A stretch of DNA of 64,000 nucleotides from Pseudomonas sp. BBP2017. GTDB taxonomy: Bacteria > Pseudomonadota > Gammaproteobacteria > Pseudomonadales > Pseudomonadaceae. Shown piece after piece: positions 16,629-25,049 of the stretch. The stretch spans positions 310,001 through 374,000 of the forward strand of contig NZ_PVZN01000002.1 of the NCBI RefSeq assembly GCF_003024385.1, written 5' to 3'. The notes under the pieces are model-generated. The model saw nothing but the letters and a program-made list of their open reading frames with translations, searched no databases and was not told where the DNA came from. The stretch's first letter is position 1. Each line of letters starts with the position of its first letter. Position numbers and translations under genes: made by a program.

Positions 16629-18032
16629 ATGAGCGAATCTACCGAACGTAAAGGCATTCACCTGACCCGGGCCCTGAAGAGCCGGCACATTTTCATGCTG
16701 TCGCTGGGCGGCGTGATTGGCACAGGCCTGTTCATGGGCTCGGGGGTGACCATCAACCAGGGCGGGCCGGTGGGCGCGATCCTGGCTTATCTGGTGGCGG
16801 GCTTTCTGATGTACCTGGTGATGGTCTGCCTGGGTGAGCTGTCGGTGCAGATGCCGGTGTCCGGCTCGTTCCAGGCACACGCAACCAAATACATTGGTCC
16901 GGCCACTGGCTTCATGATCGGCTGGGTGTACTGGATGAGCTGGGCCACCACGGTGGGCCTGGAGTTCACCGCAGCGGGCATGCTGATGGTGCGTTGGTTC
17001 CCCGAAGTGCCGATCTGGTACTGGTCAGCGCTGTTCGTGGTGGTGCTGTTCGGCCTCAACGCCCTGGCCACCCGCGCCTTTGGTGAGGCCGAGTACTGGT
17101 TCTCGGGGATCAAGGTGGCGGCGATCCTCGGTTTCATTATTGTCGGGGTGCTGGTGATCTTCGGTGCCATCCCGCTGACCAGCGGTGCGCCGGCGCCGAT
17201 GATGAGCAACCTGATTGGCGATTCGCTGTTCCCCAACGGCTTGTCGGCGGTGTTCGCGGTGATGATGACTGTGGTCTATGCCTTCCAGGGTTGCGAAATC
17301 ATGGGGGTGGCGGCGGGTGAAACCGACCAGCCGGAAAAGAGCATCCCACGCGCTGTACGCAACGTGGTGTTCCGCGTATTGATCTTCTATGTGTTGGCGA
17401 TTGTGGTGCTCTCGGCCATTGTTCCGTGGCAGCAGGCCGGTTTGATGGAAAGCCCGTTTGTGCAGGTGTTCGACATGGTCGGCATTCCGTATGCGGCGGA
17501 CCTGATGAACTTCGTGATCCTCACCGCGATTCTGTCGGTGGGTAACTCGGGGCTGTATGCCTCGACGCGGATTCTCTGGGCGATGTCCAAGACCGGCATG
17601 GCGCCCAAGAGCCTGTCGCCGTTGAGCAAACGTGGCGTGCCGCTGCGGGCGCTGAGCATCACCCTGTGCTTTGCCCTGGTGTCATTGATGACCAGCTTCA
17701 TTGCTGCCGACACGCTGTTCATGGTGCTGATGGCGGTGAGCGGGATGTCCGGGACGGTGACCTGGATCGTGATCGCCCTGGCGCAGTATCGGTTCCGCAA
17801 GGCGTTCCTGCGCGAGGGCGGCAAGCTCAGCGAGCTCAAGTACCGCGCGCCGTTGTATCCGCTGGTGCCGCTGTTGTGCATCACCCTGTGCAGCTCGTTG
17901 TTTGTGTTCCTGGCGCTGGATGAGACGCAGCGGCCTTCGTTGTACTGGGGCTTTGGGTTTATCGCAGTGTGTTATGCGGCGTACTTCTTCATCAATCGCA
18001 AGCGGCAGGTGGCGTTGGCGCCGTCGGTTTAA
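16629..18032 (+). CDS. Amino-acid permease (APC superfamily)
   Basis: Inner-membrane amino-acid/proton symporter, 467 residues, about twelve membrane segments. It begins with the AAT-family segment HIFMLSLGGVIGTGLFMGSG (near residues 20-38). The class includes arginine, GABA, lysine and aromatic permeases. Its position beside aruRS and upstream of aruI/aruH matches the permease at this place in P. aeruginosa (from memory), so arginine or a pathway intermediate is the likely substrate. A REP palindrome starts 6 bases after the stop. Confidence 0.88.
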   Translation: MSESTERKGIHLTRALKSRHIFMLSLGGVIGTGLFMGSGVTINQGGPVGAILAYLVAGFLMYLVMVCLGELSVQMPVSGSFQAHATKYIGPATGFMIGWVYWMSWATTVGLEFTAAGMLMVRWFPEVPIWYWSALFVVVLFGLNALATRAFGEAEYWFSGIKVAAILGFIIVGVLVIFGAIPLTSGAPAPMMSNLIGDSLFPNGLSAVFAVMMTVVYAFQGCEIMGVAAGETDQPEKSIPRAVRNVVFRVLIFYVLAIVVLSAIVPWQQAGLMESPFVQVFDMVGIPYAADLMNFVILTAILSVGNSGLYASTRILWAMSKTGMAPKSLSPLSKRGVPLRALSITLCFALVSLMTSFIAADTLFMVLMAVSGMSGTVTWIVIALAQYRFRKAFLREGGKLSELKYRAPLYPLVPLLCITLCSSLFVFLALDETQRPSLYWGFGFIAVCYAAYFFINRKRQVALAPSV

Positions 18033-18037
18033 CGCAT

Positions 18038-18085
18038 CCCGCTCCCACCGGGTTCGCTCGGTGGGAGCGGGCTTGCCCCGCGATG
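18038..18085. repeat. REP element with 13-bp palindrome
   Basis: CCCGCTCCCACCG and CGGTGGGAGCGGG form a perfect stem around GGTTCGCT; the right arm continues into GCTTGCCCCGCGATGACG. This is a Pseudomonas REP just after the permease stop and may also stabilise the transcript end. Confidence 0.8.
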
Positions 18086-18119
18086 ACGTCAGTTGACTCA
18101 CCGTCCCAATGGGACAGAT

Positions 18120-18455
18120 TTACGCTTGTGGCGTTGATTGCACTTCAAACTGCTTGGCTTCCAACTGTCGTTCTTCTATCCCATCGAGCAATGCATCAAG
18201 CAGCGCCATGGCCATCTCCACCGAATGCTGGGTGGACTAGACAAAGCCTCGTCCCTCCTTGCTGGTGTGGTGGATGGCTTCGATAACGGTGGTACGGGCG
18301 CATCTGAGGTACAGCAACGCATGCACCAGTGCATCTTCAGCACTGACGCCAGCACGTACGCTGAACAAAGGCGGATGTTCCGGGCAACAGGGGACGTCGG
18401 TCTCGAGCGTTTCAATGAGGTGCAGGCTGGGAGGATCGGGGACGGGCTTTTTCAT
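18120..18455 (-). pseudogene. DUF3077-type small protein, interrupted by an in-frame amber codon
   Basis: From an ATG with a good GGAG site, the frame reads MKKPVPDPPSLHLIETLE and then an LFSVRAGVSAEDALVHA segment typical of small DUF3077-type proteins (annotated DUF3077 or DUF6124) of pseudomonads. After 72 codons a TAG at 18237-18239 stops it, but the same frame continues for 38 more codons (STQHSVEMAMALLDALLDGI and on) to a natural TAA. Relatives, from memory, have Trp at that place, so TGG changed to TAG is the simplest explanation. Either it is a pseudogene or a 72-residue product is made. Function is unknown. Confidence 0.6.
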
Positions 18456-18524
18456 GGTCAACTCCAGGTCTTTGAAGGAGCCACCACTGCACCGTCGCCA
18501 AACGATTGGGTGGCAGCCATGTGC

Positions 18525-18640
18525 GGGTTGGCGAACCGGAAGACACTGGAAAAACCGGCAGGGCCGAAACCCTCCCACACATAGCCGCCATTAAAAATGG
18601 AAGCTTTCTGTCAGTATCTTTTCCCGGGTCGCCAAACCCG
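18525..18640. repeat. Pair of complementary small hairpins upstream of the DUF3077-type gene
   Basis: GGGTTGGCGAACC (18525-18537) and CGGGTCGCCAAACCCG (18625-18640) are each small hairpins, and they are also inverted repeats of each other (11 of 13 positions pair). They lie in the otherwise gene-free 315 bases upstream of the broken DUF3077-type gene. A structured leader or small RNA is possible but unproven. Confidence 0.4.
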
Positions 18641-18770
18641 ATCACCGAATATTCAGTGACCGAGCGAGCCTAGTGTGAAGACCTTCCCCGGGCAAGCTAC
18701 TGAGGCCGACAGATTGCGTAGGATAGGTCCTAGGACCAGGCGCTGGCTAGTCTGTGGGTGCTGATCTACC

Positions 18771-18797
18771 CGGTGGGAGCGGGCTTGCCCCGCGATG
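18771..18797. repeat. Single REP unit
   Basis: CGGTGGGAGCGGGCTTGCCC followed by CGCGATG, the same unit as at 18059, 48048 and 63465, here without an inverted partner. Confidence 0.75.
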
Positions 18798-19302
18798 AGG
18801 CCCTCAGATTTGTGGACATATCCATTTGCCAACGTGGCGCTGAATCACCTTTCCGTTCAACGGTGGGTCACTTTTTTCAGTCGAAAAAAGTAACCAAAAA
18901 TTCTCGCCCCACCAGGGGCCCTACGCTGCGCTTCGGGTCTCTTCGCTCCGGTGCCGCTACGGGGCATTGCGAGCGACGAGTTGCAAGTAACTCTACGACA
19001 CCTCCACTCAGCCCTACTGGTTAACGGGGCGGGTGGATCAAGATCAAAAGCAGATCAGTATCAAAAGCACAATTCGCTTCGCTCTTGCTTTCGGCGGCAG
19101 AGTTATCAGTTGTGCGAAGTTGTAACAGCGGTTAGATCACTTGATGCGATAGCTAATTTATTACTAATAAAAACAGTTATTTATGTGTGTAATTTCATCT
19201 GTTACATCACTATTCTCTCCCGATTGTCTCCTTGTTGAACACTCGTTTAGTATGGCCTCAAGTCCTACCCCTCACGCCAACCACAATAATTCGAGGCCTC
19301 CC
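18798..19302. other. Gene-free stretch with a hairpin and AT-rich promoter region
   Basis: No gene is supported in these 505 bases. A perfect 9-bp inverted repeat ACTTTTTTC-N4-GAAAAAAGT lies at 18870-18891, in a segment that resembles a non-coding repeat common in pseudomonad genomes (from memory). The last 170 bases are clearly AT-rich, unlike their surroundings, and probably hold the promoter for the downstream operon. The open reading frame across 18758-19024 is composed of REP-derived sequence and is not believed. Confidence 0.5.
19193..19208 (+). promoter_or_regulatory. TTTCATC/TTACATC repeats upstream of the CoA/aruIH operon
   Basis: Two similar heptamers start 9 bases apart, and the second (TTACATC) matches the unit seen twice upstream of the leader/permease. 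It lies about 95 bases before the crotonase start, inside the AT-rich presumed promoter. A shared AruR site is the hypothesis. Confidence 0.35.
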
Positions 19303-20094
19303 ATGACTGGTTCCCCATCTCTGCTGAGTAAAGTCGAAGCCGGCGTTGCCTGGATCACCCTCAACCGCCCTGACCAGCGCAATGCCCTGGACATCCCTAG
19401 CCTGAAAAAGCTCCATGCCTTGCTCGATGATTGCAACGCCGACCCTGCGGTGCGCGTGGTGGTGCTGACCGGCAGCGGGCGCAGTTTCTGTGCCGGGGCG
19501 GACCTGGCCGAATGGGCTGAAGCCGAGGCGCGTGGCGCGCTGGAAAGCTATGGCTGGACCGAGACCGCCCACGCTTTGATGCAACGCCTGCACAGCCTCG
19601 ACAAACCGACGATTGCCGCCATCAACGGTACCGCTGTCGGTGCCGGGATGGATTTGACCCTGTGTTGCGACTTGCGGGTGGCCGCCGCGTCGGCCCGGTT
19701 CAAGGCGGGCTACACCAGCATGGCCTACAGCCCCGATGCCGGTGCCAGCTGGCATTTGCCGCGGCTGATCGGTAGTGAACAGGCCAAACGTCTGTTGTTC
19801 CTTGATGAACTCTGGGGCGCCGAACGTGCGCTGGGCGCCGGGCTGGTGGGCGAGGTGTGCGCCGATGACCAGCTGTTGGCTGTTACCGCAGAACTGGCCG
19901 CACGCCTGGCCAACGGCCCGACCTTCGCCTTCGCCCAGACCAAGCGCCTGATCCGTGACGGCGCCCAGCGCACGCTCAGCGAGCAACTGCAGGCCGAGCT
20001 TGCCGCCGGGTTGTTGTGCGGACGCAGCGAGGATGGCGCTGAAGCCTTGCGTGCATCTGTCGAGAAGCGCGCAGCAACATTTGTTGGCAAATAA
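19303..20094 (+). CDS. Crotonase-family enzyme (PaaG-like isomerase/hydratase)
   Basis: A 263-residue crotonase. Oxyanion-hole segments are FCAGADLAEWAE near residue 64 and NGTAVGAGMD near 109. Both hydratase glutamates are absent: their places read Asp117 and a non-acidic residue, while Asp145 in SPDAGASWHLPR matches the catalytic Asp of PaaG-type enoyl-CoA isomerases. I start at MTGSPS, preceded by GAGG. It is the first gene of a run to 27648 or 28443 and corresponds to the crotonase at this place in P. aeruginosa (from memory). Its reaction in arginine breakdown is unknown. Confidence 0.85.
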   Translation: MTGSPSLLSKVEAGVAWITLNRPDQRNALDIPSLKKLHALLDDCNADPAVRVVVLTGSGRSFCAGADLAEWAEAEARGALESYGWTETAHALMQRLHSLDKPTIAAINGTAVGAGMDLTLCCDLRVAAASARFKAGYTSMAYSPDAGASWHLPRLIGSEQAKRLLFLDELWGAERALGAGLVGEVCADDQLLAVTAELAARLANGPTFAFAQTKRLIRDGAQRTLSEQLQAELAAGLLCGRSEDGAEALRASVEKRAATFVGK

Positions 20095-20125
20095 ATACTT
20101 ACACGACCTTCTTCAGGAACACGCC

Positions 20126-21286
20126 ATGAATTTCCAACTGACCCAAGAACAAGAAATGTTGGTGGAAGCGGTACGCAGTTTTGTCGCCAAAGAGTTGCTG
20201 CCCCATGAGGAGGCGGTGGATCGCGCCGACGAGGTGTCGCCGGAGCTGGCCGCGCAGATTCGTGGCAAGGCCATTGCCGCGGGCTTCTATGCCTTCAACA
20301 TGCCCGAGGAGGTCGGCGGCGGTGGGCTCGATTACCTGTCGCAGGCGCTGATCGAGCGTGAACTGTCCAAGGTGTCATGGGCGGTGCATGTGTTTGTCGC
20401 GCGTCCTTCGAAGATTCTTATGGCGTGCAAGGGTGAGCAGATCAATGACTACCTGCTGCCGTGCATCCAGGGTGAGAAGGTTGACTGTTTTGCCTTGACC
20501 GAGCCGGGTGCCGGCTCTGACGCCAATGCGATCAAGACCCGTGCTGTACGCGAAGGTGACGATTTCGTCCTCAATGGCAGCAAGCACTTCATCAGCCATG
20601 CCGGGCACGCCGATTTCGCCATTGTCTTCGCCGTGACCGACACCTATGAGCACAACGGCCGCAAACGCAACGCGGTAACCGCCTTCCTGGTCGACCGTGG
20701 CACGTCCGGCATGACCATTCGCCGCGGTCCCAAGTGCGTGAGTAACCGCGGCTATCACACCTACGAGCTGTTCTTCGACGACTGCCGTGTACCGGCCAGC
20801 AAAGTGCTGGGCGAAGTGGGCAAGGGCTGGGAAGTGGCCAACGCTTGGCTGACCGCCGGGCGGGTGTTGGTTGCCGCCAACTGTGTCGGTCAGGCCCAGC
20901 GGGCGCTGGACGTTTCGTTGCAATGGGCGGCGGACCGCAAGCAGTTCGGCCAGCCGATCGGCAGCTTTCAGGGCGTGTCGTTCAAGCTCGCCGATATGGC
21001 CACGCAGATCCGCGCCGCCGAGCTGTTGACCCTGCATACCGCCTGGAAGATGGATCAGGGCAGCATGACCGATGGCGAGGCGGGTATGGCCAAGCTGTTT
21101 GCCAGTGAGGTGCTGGGCAAGGTCGCCGACGAGGCCGTGCAGATTTTCGGCGGCATGGGCCTGATGGATGAAGGTCCGGTCGAGCGGATCTGGCGCAATG
21201 CGCGGATCGAGCGGATCTGGGAGGGCACCTCGGAGATTCAGCGGCACATTATTTCCCGCGAACTGTTGCGCCCTCTGTTGCGTTGA
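20126..21286 (+). CDS. Acyl-CoA dehydrogenase
   Basis: A 386-residue FAD flavoprotein that makes a 2,3-double bond in an acyl-CoA. Order: alpha-helical N-domain, beta-domain with FALTEPGAGSDAN (about residues 118-130), C-terminal helical domain with DRKQFGQPIGSFQ and the IWEGTSEIQR block. Glu366 in that block is in the place of the medium-chain catalytic Glu. AGGAAC precedes the chosen ATG. It lies 31 bases after the crotonase gene. Electrons would go to ETF. The substrate may be 4-guanidinobutyryl-CoA, by inference from the locus. Confidence 0.88.
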   Translation: MNFQLTQEQEMLVEAVRSFVAKELLPHEEAVDRADEVSPELAAQIRGKAIAAGFYAFNMPEEVGGGGLDYLSQALIERELSKVSWAVHVFVARPSKILMACKGEQINDYLLPCIQGEKVDCFALTEPGAGSDANAIKTRAVREGDDFVLNGSKHFISHAGHADFAIVFAVTDTYEHNGRKRNAVTAFLVDRGTSGMTIRRGPKCVSNRGYHTYELFFDDCRVPASKVLGEVGKGWEVANAWLTAGRVLVAANCVGQAQRALDVSLQWAADRKQFGQPIGSFQGVSFKLADMATQIRAAELLTLHTAWKMDQGSMTDGEAGMAKLFASEVLGKVADEAVQIFGGMGLMDEGPVERIWRNARIERIWEGTSEIQRHIISRELLRPLLR

Positions 21287-21304
21287 TCGGGTCGGAGAAT
21301 TCCT

Positions 21305-23404
21305 ATGTCGCAGTCGATTCGTGACAATCTCAAGCGCCTGCTGGCGCCGCGTCACCTGGCATTCGTCGGTGGGCGCAGCATGGCGCGGGCGTTCAAACGC
21401 TGTGCCGAAGGCGGTTATCAGGGCCAGATGTGGCTGGTTAACCCTGAGCATGACAGCATTGATGGCATCCCTTGTGTGCGCAGTGTCGCCGAGCTGCCGT
21501 GCGGCCCTGACGCGGTGTTCATCGCTACCAACCGGGAGTTGACGCTTACCTGCGTCGCCGAGCTGGCCGCCATCGACGCCGGCGGGGCGATCTGTTATGC
21601 CTCGGGCTTTGCCGAAGCTGGCGCCGAAGGCCAGGCGCTGCAACAACAACTGCTCAAAGCCGCAGGGCACATGGCGTTGCTTGGCCCCAACTGCTATGGC
21701 CTGCTCGACTATCTGCATAGCAGCGCGTTGTGGCCGGTGGCTCACGGCGGCAAGACAGTAGACAAGGGCGTGGCGATCCTGACCCAGAGCGGCAACTTCG
21801 CCTACAACCTGTCGATGAGCGACCGTTCCTTGCCGGTGGCGTACATGGCCTCGGTCGGCAACCAGGCGCAGTTGGGCATTGCCGAACTGATGGATGTGCT
21901 GCTGGACGAACCCCGGGTGACCGCCATCGGCCTGCACCTTGAAGGGCTGAAAAACGTTCCAGGCTTTGCCCGTGCGGCGCACAAGGCATTGGAGAAGGGC
22001 ATTCCGATCATTGCCCTGAAAACCGGAGTATCGCAGATCGGCGCCGAACTGGCGCTGAGTCATACCAGCTCGTTGTCCGGTTCCGATACGCTCTATGACA
22101 GCCTGTTCCAGCGCCTGGGGGTGATCCGCGTCAGCGGCCCGGTGAGTTTTGCCGAAACTCTCAAGGCTGCCGCCTGTGGCAACCTGCCCAAAGGTCGCCG
22201 CCTGATTGCCCTGGCCTGTTCCGGCGGCGACGCCGGGCTGATCGCCGATTACGCCGAACGCAATGACCTGGGCCTGCCGAAACTCGCGGCCAGTCAGGTC
22301 GATGAGTTGGCCCAGGTGCTGCCGGCTTACGCCAACCTGGTCAACCCGCTGGACTTCACCACGGCGATCTGGGGCGACGGCGCGGCCCTTGAACGCATGC
22401 TCGACAGTGCCCTGCGTAGCGACGCCGACGCGGCAATGCTGGTGCTCGACTATCCGGCCGAGTTCACCGGCGAGCGCAAGGAATGCGACCTTCTGCTTGA
22501 GTTGTACAGCGCAGCGCTCAAGCGCCACGGCAAGATCGGCTTTGTCACTTCGGCCTTCCCCGAACTGCTGCCAGCCAGTGCCCGCGAGCGCCTGCACGGC
22601 CATGGCATCGCGGCGCTGCAAGGGGTTGAGGACGGACTGGCGGCTTGGGGACGGATCGCCGCCTACCAAAGCCGGCGTCAGGCCTTGCTCGATCTTGGCG
22701 AGTCGGCGCTGGTGCCGGTGTGTCCGCAAGTGCTCGAAGGTGACAGCGAACTGCTCAACGAATGGGACTCCAAACAGGCATTAAAGGCCTTCGGCTTGCC
22801 TGTTCCGGCAGGCGTATTGAGCGCCGCCGATCAGGCAGCCAAGGCTGCAGAGGCCGTGGGATTTCCATTGGTGCTCAAGGCCGTGAGTGCGCAGTTGCCG
22901 CACAAGACCGAAGCCGGTGCCGTGGCGCTCAACCTGGGTGACGCGCAAGCGCTGGACCACGCACTGCATCAGATGCGCGCACGAATTGGCGCTTATGCGC
23001 CGCATGTGCCGTTTGACCAGGTGTTGCTTGAACCTATGGCCAGCGCGCCGCTGGCCGAGCTGATCGTCGGCATCAAGCGTGAGAACGACTTCGGCCTGGC
23101 TTTGGTGATCGGTGCGGGTGGCATCCTCGTCGAGCTGCTCAAAGACAGTAAGACCCTGCTGTTGCCAACCACCGACGGCGCCATTCGCGCTGCCGTACTC
23201 GCTTTGCGCAGCGCCAGTCTGCTCCAGGGTTTCCGTGGTCGCGAGCACGCCGACCTGGACGCTCTGGTCGCAGCAATCCGCGCCGTAGCCGACTACGCCT
23301 GCGAAAACGCCGGGCAATTGCTGGAGCTGGATGTGAACCCATTAATGGTCGGTGCCCAGGGCACCACCGCGGTCGATGCGTTGATTCGCCTCGGCCAGGC
23401 GTAA
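21305..23404 (+). CDS. ADP-forming acyl-CoA synthetase (acetate-CoA ligase family)
   Basis: A 699-residue single-chain NDP-forming acyl-CoA synthetase. Order: CoA-binding domain (about 5-130), succinyl-CoA-ligase-like flavodoxin domains (about 145-460) with His253 in SHTSSLSGSD at the place of the phospho-His, and C-terminal ATP-grasp domain (about 475-699). Unlike Pat acetyltransferases there is no GNAT domain. It begins 18 bases after the acyl-CoA dehydrogenase. It would activate a carboxylic acid to its CoA ester; 4-guanidinobutyrate is the obvious candidate from context, unproven. Confidence 0.86.
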   Translation: MSQSIRDNLKRLLAPRHLAFVGGRSMARAFKRCAEGGYQGQMWLVNPEHDSIDGIPCVRSVAELPCGPDAVFIATNRELTLTCVAELAAIDAGGAICYASGFAEAGAEGQALQQQLLKAAGHMALLGPNCYGLLDYLHSSALWPVAHGGKTVDKGVAILTQSGNFAYNLSMSDRSLPVAYMASVGNQAQLGIAELMDVLLDEPRVTAIGLHLEGLKNVPGFARAAHKALEKGIPIIALKTGVSQIGAELALSHTSSLSGSDTLYDSLFQRLGVIRVSGPVSFAETLKAAACGNLPKGRRLIALACSGGDAGLIADYAERNDLGLPKLAASQVDELAQVLPAYANLVNPLDFTTAIWGDGAALERMLDSALRSDADAAMLVLDYPAEFTGERKECDLLLELYSAALKRHGKIGFVTSAFPELLPASARERLHGHGIAALQGVEDGLAAWGRIAAYQSRRQALLDLGESALVPVCPQVLEGDSELLNEWDSKQALKAFGLPVPAGVLSAADQAAKAAEAVGFPLVLKAVSAQLPHKTEAGAVALNLGDAQALDHALHQMRARIGAYAPHVPFDQVLLEPMASAPLAELIVGIKRENDFGLALVIGAGGILVELLKDSKTLLLPTTDGAIRAAVLALRSASLLQGFRGREHADLDALVAAIRAVADYACENAGQLLELDVNPLMVGAQGTTAVDALIRLGQA

Positions 23405-23414
23405 GGAGCACAAT

Positions 23415-25022
23415 ATGCACAACACTCCATTGACCGGCGGCCAGGCCCTGGTCCGCCTGTTGGCCAACTACGGTGTCGACACGGTGTTCGGCATTCCCGG
23501 GGTGCATACCCTGGAGTTGTACCGTGGCTTGCCCGGCAGCGGCATTCGTCACGTCCTGACCCGCCATGAGCAGGGCGCAGGCTTCATGGCCGACGGCTAT
23601 GCGCGGGTCAGCGGCAAGCCCGGCGTGTGTTTCGTGATCACCGGCCCGGGCGTCACCAACGCCGCCACGGCTATCGGCCAGGCTTACGCCGACTCGATTC
23701 CGATGCTGGTGATCTCCAGCGTTAACCACACCGCCAGCCTGGGCAAGGGCTGGGGCTGTCTGCACGAAACCCAGGACCAGCGCGGCATGACTGCGCCGAT
23801 CACGGCGTTTTCCGCCGTGGCCTTGAGCACCGAGGATTTGCCGCAGCTGATTGCCCGCGCCTATGCGGTGTTTGACAGTGAACGGCCACGCCCGGTGCAT
23901 ATTTCGGTGCCGCTGGATGTGCTGGCGGCGCCGGTCAAGCGTGACTGGAGCGGTGAGGTAGTTCGCCGTCCCGGCCGCGGCCTGCCAGCCAGCAGTGTGC
24001 TGGAGCAGGCCGCGGCCAAGCTGGCGGCGGCCAAACGGCCGATGATCATCGCCGGGGGCGGTGCGTTGCAGGCGGCCGCCGCGCTGCAACAGCTGAGTAC
24101 CCGCTTGGCGGCGCCGCTGTTCACCAGCGTCGCCGGCAAAGGTCTGCTGGTCCCGGAGGCGCCGCTGAATGCTGGTGCAAGTCTGTGTGTCGAACCTGGC
24201 TGGAACCTGATCGCTGAAGCTGACGTAGTGCTGGCCGTGGGCACCGAGATGGCCGACACCGACTTCTGGCGTGAACGCCTGCCGCTCAATGGCGAGCTGT
24301 TGCGGGTGGATATCGACTCGCGCAAGTTCAACGATTTCTATCCCTGCGCACTGGCCTTGCAGGGCGATGCGCGGCTCACCGTGGGCGCGTTGCTGGAGCA
24401 CTTGCCGGACATCAAGCGTGACCCCGAGGTGGCCATTGCCTCGGTAGCTGCCTTGCGTCAGGCGGTCAAGACCGGACATGGCCCGCTGCAGACAATCCAT
24501 CAGGCGATTCTCGACCGGGTTGCGGCCGAGCTTCCCGACAACGCCTTCATCAGCACCGACATGACCCAGCTGGCCTACACCGGCAACTATGTCTTCGCCA
24601 GCCGGGCGCCGCGCAGCTGGTTGCACCCGACCGGTTACGGCACCCTGGGCTATGGCTTGCCTGCGGGGATTGGCGGCATGTTCGCCACTGAGGACCGTCC
24701 AGGCCTGGTGCTGGTCGGCGACGGTGGCTTTCTTTACACCGCTCAGGAACTGGCCACCGCTGTAGAAGAACTGGACCGTCCTCTGGTCGTGCTGTTGTGG
24801 AACAACGACGCGCTGGGGCAAATCCGCGACGACATGCTCAACCTGGATATCGAGCCGATCGGCGTGCTGCCGCGTAATCCCGACTTTGCCGGGTTGGGCA
24901 GGGCCTTCGGCTGCACCGTGGCCCAGCCTCACAACCTCGATGAACTGCAACAGGAGCTGCGTGCAGGCTTTGCCCGCAACAGCGTGACCCTGATCGAGCT
25001 CAAGCACGCCTGCGCTCGCTGA
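23415..25022 (+). CDS. aruI: 2-Ketoarginine decarboxylase AruI (ThDP-dependent)
   Basis: Converts 5-guanidino-2-oxopentanoate (2-ketoarginine) to 4-guanidinobutyraldehyde and CO2. The 535-residue protein has the three ThDP-enzyme domains. Catalytic Glu52 lies in RHEQGAGFMADGYAR, and the ThDP/Mg motif runs from Gly435-Asp436-Gly437 to Asn463-Asn464. AAGGAG precedes the start, and aruH follows 27 bases after the stop. Pairing with the transaminase gene is what makes this AruI rather than an acetolactate synthase, which is the nearest alternative by sequence. Confidence 0.9.
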   Translation: MHNTPLTGGQALVRLLANYGVDTVFGIPGVHTLELYRGLPGSGIRHVLTRHEQGAGFMADGYARVSGKPGVCFVITGPGVTNAATAIGQAYADSIPMLVISSVNHTASLGKGWGCLHETQDQRGMTAPITAFSAVALSTEDLPQLIARAYAVFDSERPRPVHISVPLDVLAAPVKRDWSGEVVRRPGRGLPASSVLEQAAAKLAAAKRPMIIAGGGALQAAAALQQLSTRLAAPLFTSVAGKGLLVPEAPLNAGASLCVEPGWNLIAEADVVLAVGTEMADTDFWRERLPLNGELLRVDIDSRKFNDFYPCALALQGDARLTVGALLEHLPDIKRDPEVAIASVAALRQAVKTGHGPLQTIHQAILDRVAAELPDNAFISTDMTQLAYTGNYVFASRAPRSWLHPTGYGTLGYGLPAGIGGMFATEDRPGLVLVGDGGFLYTAQELATAVEELDRPLVVLLWNNDALGQIRDDMLNLDIEPIGVLPRNPDFAGLGRAFGCTVAQPHNLDELQQELRAGFARNSVTLIELKHACAR

Positions 25023-25049
25023 CGTCCAACCTCATTCAGGAAGATTGCC

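Noticed and set aside
18138..18584. A 148-codon plus-strand frame in the aru gap
   Set aside because: It is antisense to the DUF3077-type gene, whose minus-strand product has recognisable family segments and a good ribosome site.
18758..19024. An 88-codon frame after the permease gap
   Set aside because: It translates a REP unit and a repeat-like hairpin (VGAGLPRDEA, HFFQSKKVTKN); such frames recur across Pseudomonas as non-coding repeats.
20375..22729. A 784-codon open frame on the minus strand across the acyl-CoA dehydrogenase and CoA-synthetase genes
   Set aside because: It is antisense to two clear enzyme genes; its His/Gln/Gly-rich product resembles no family. Long antisense frames are usual in high-GC codon-biased DNA.
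23139..25007. A 622-codon minus-strand frame over aruI
   Set aside because: Shadow of the ThDP enzyme gene; no domain and no ribosome site.
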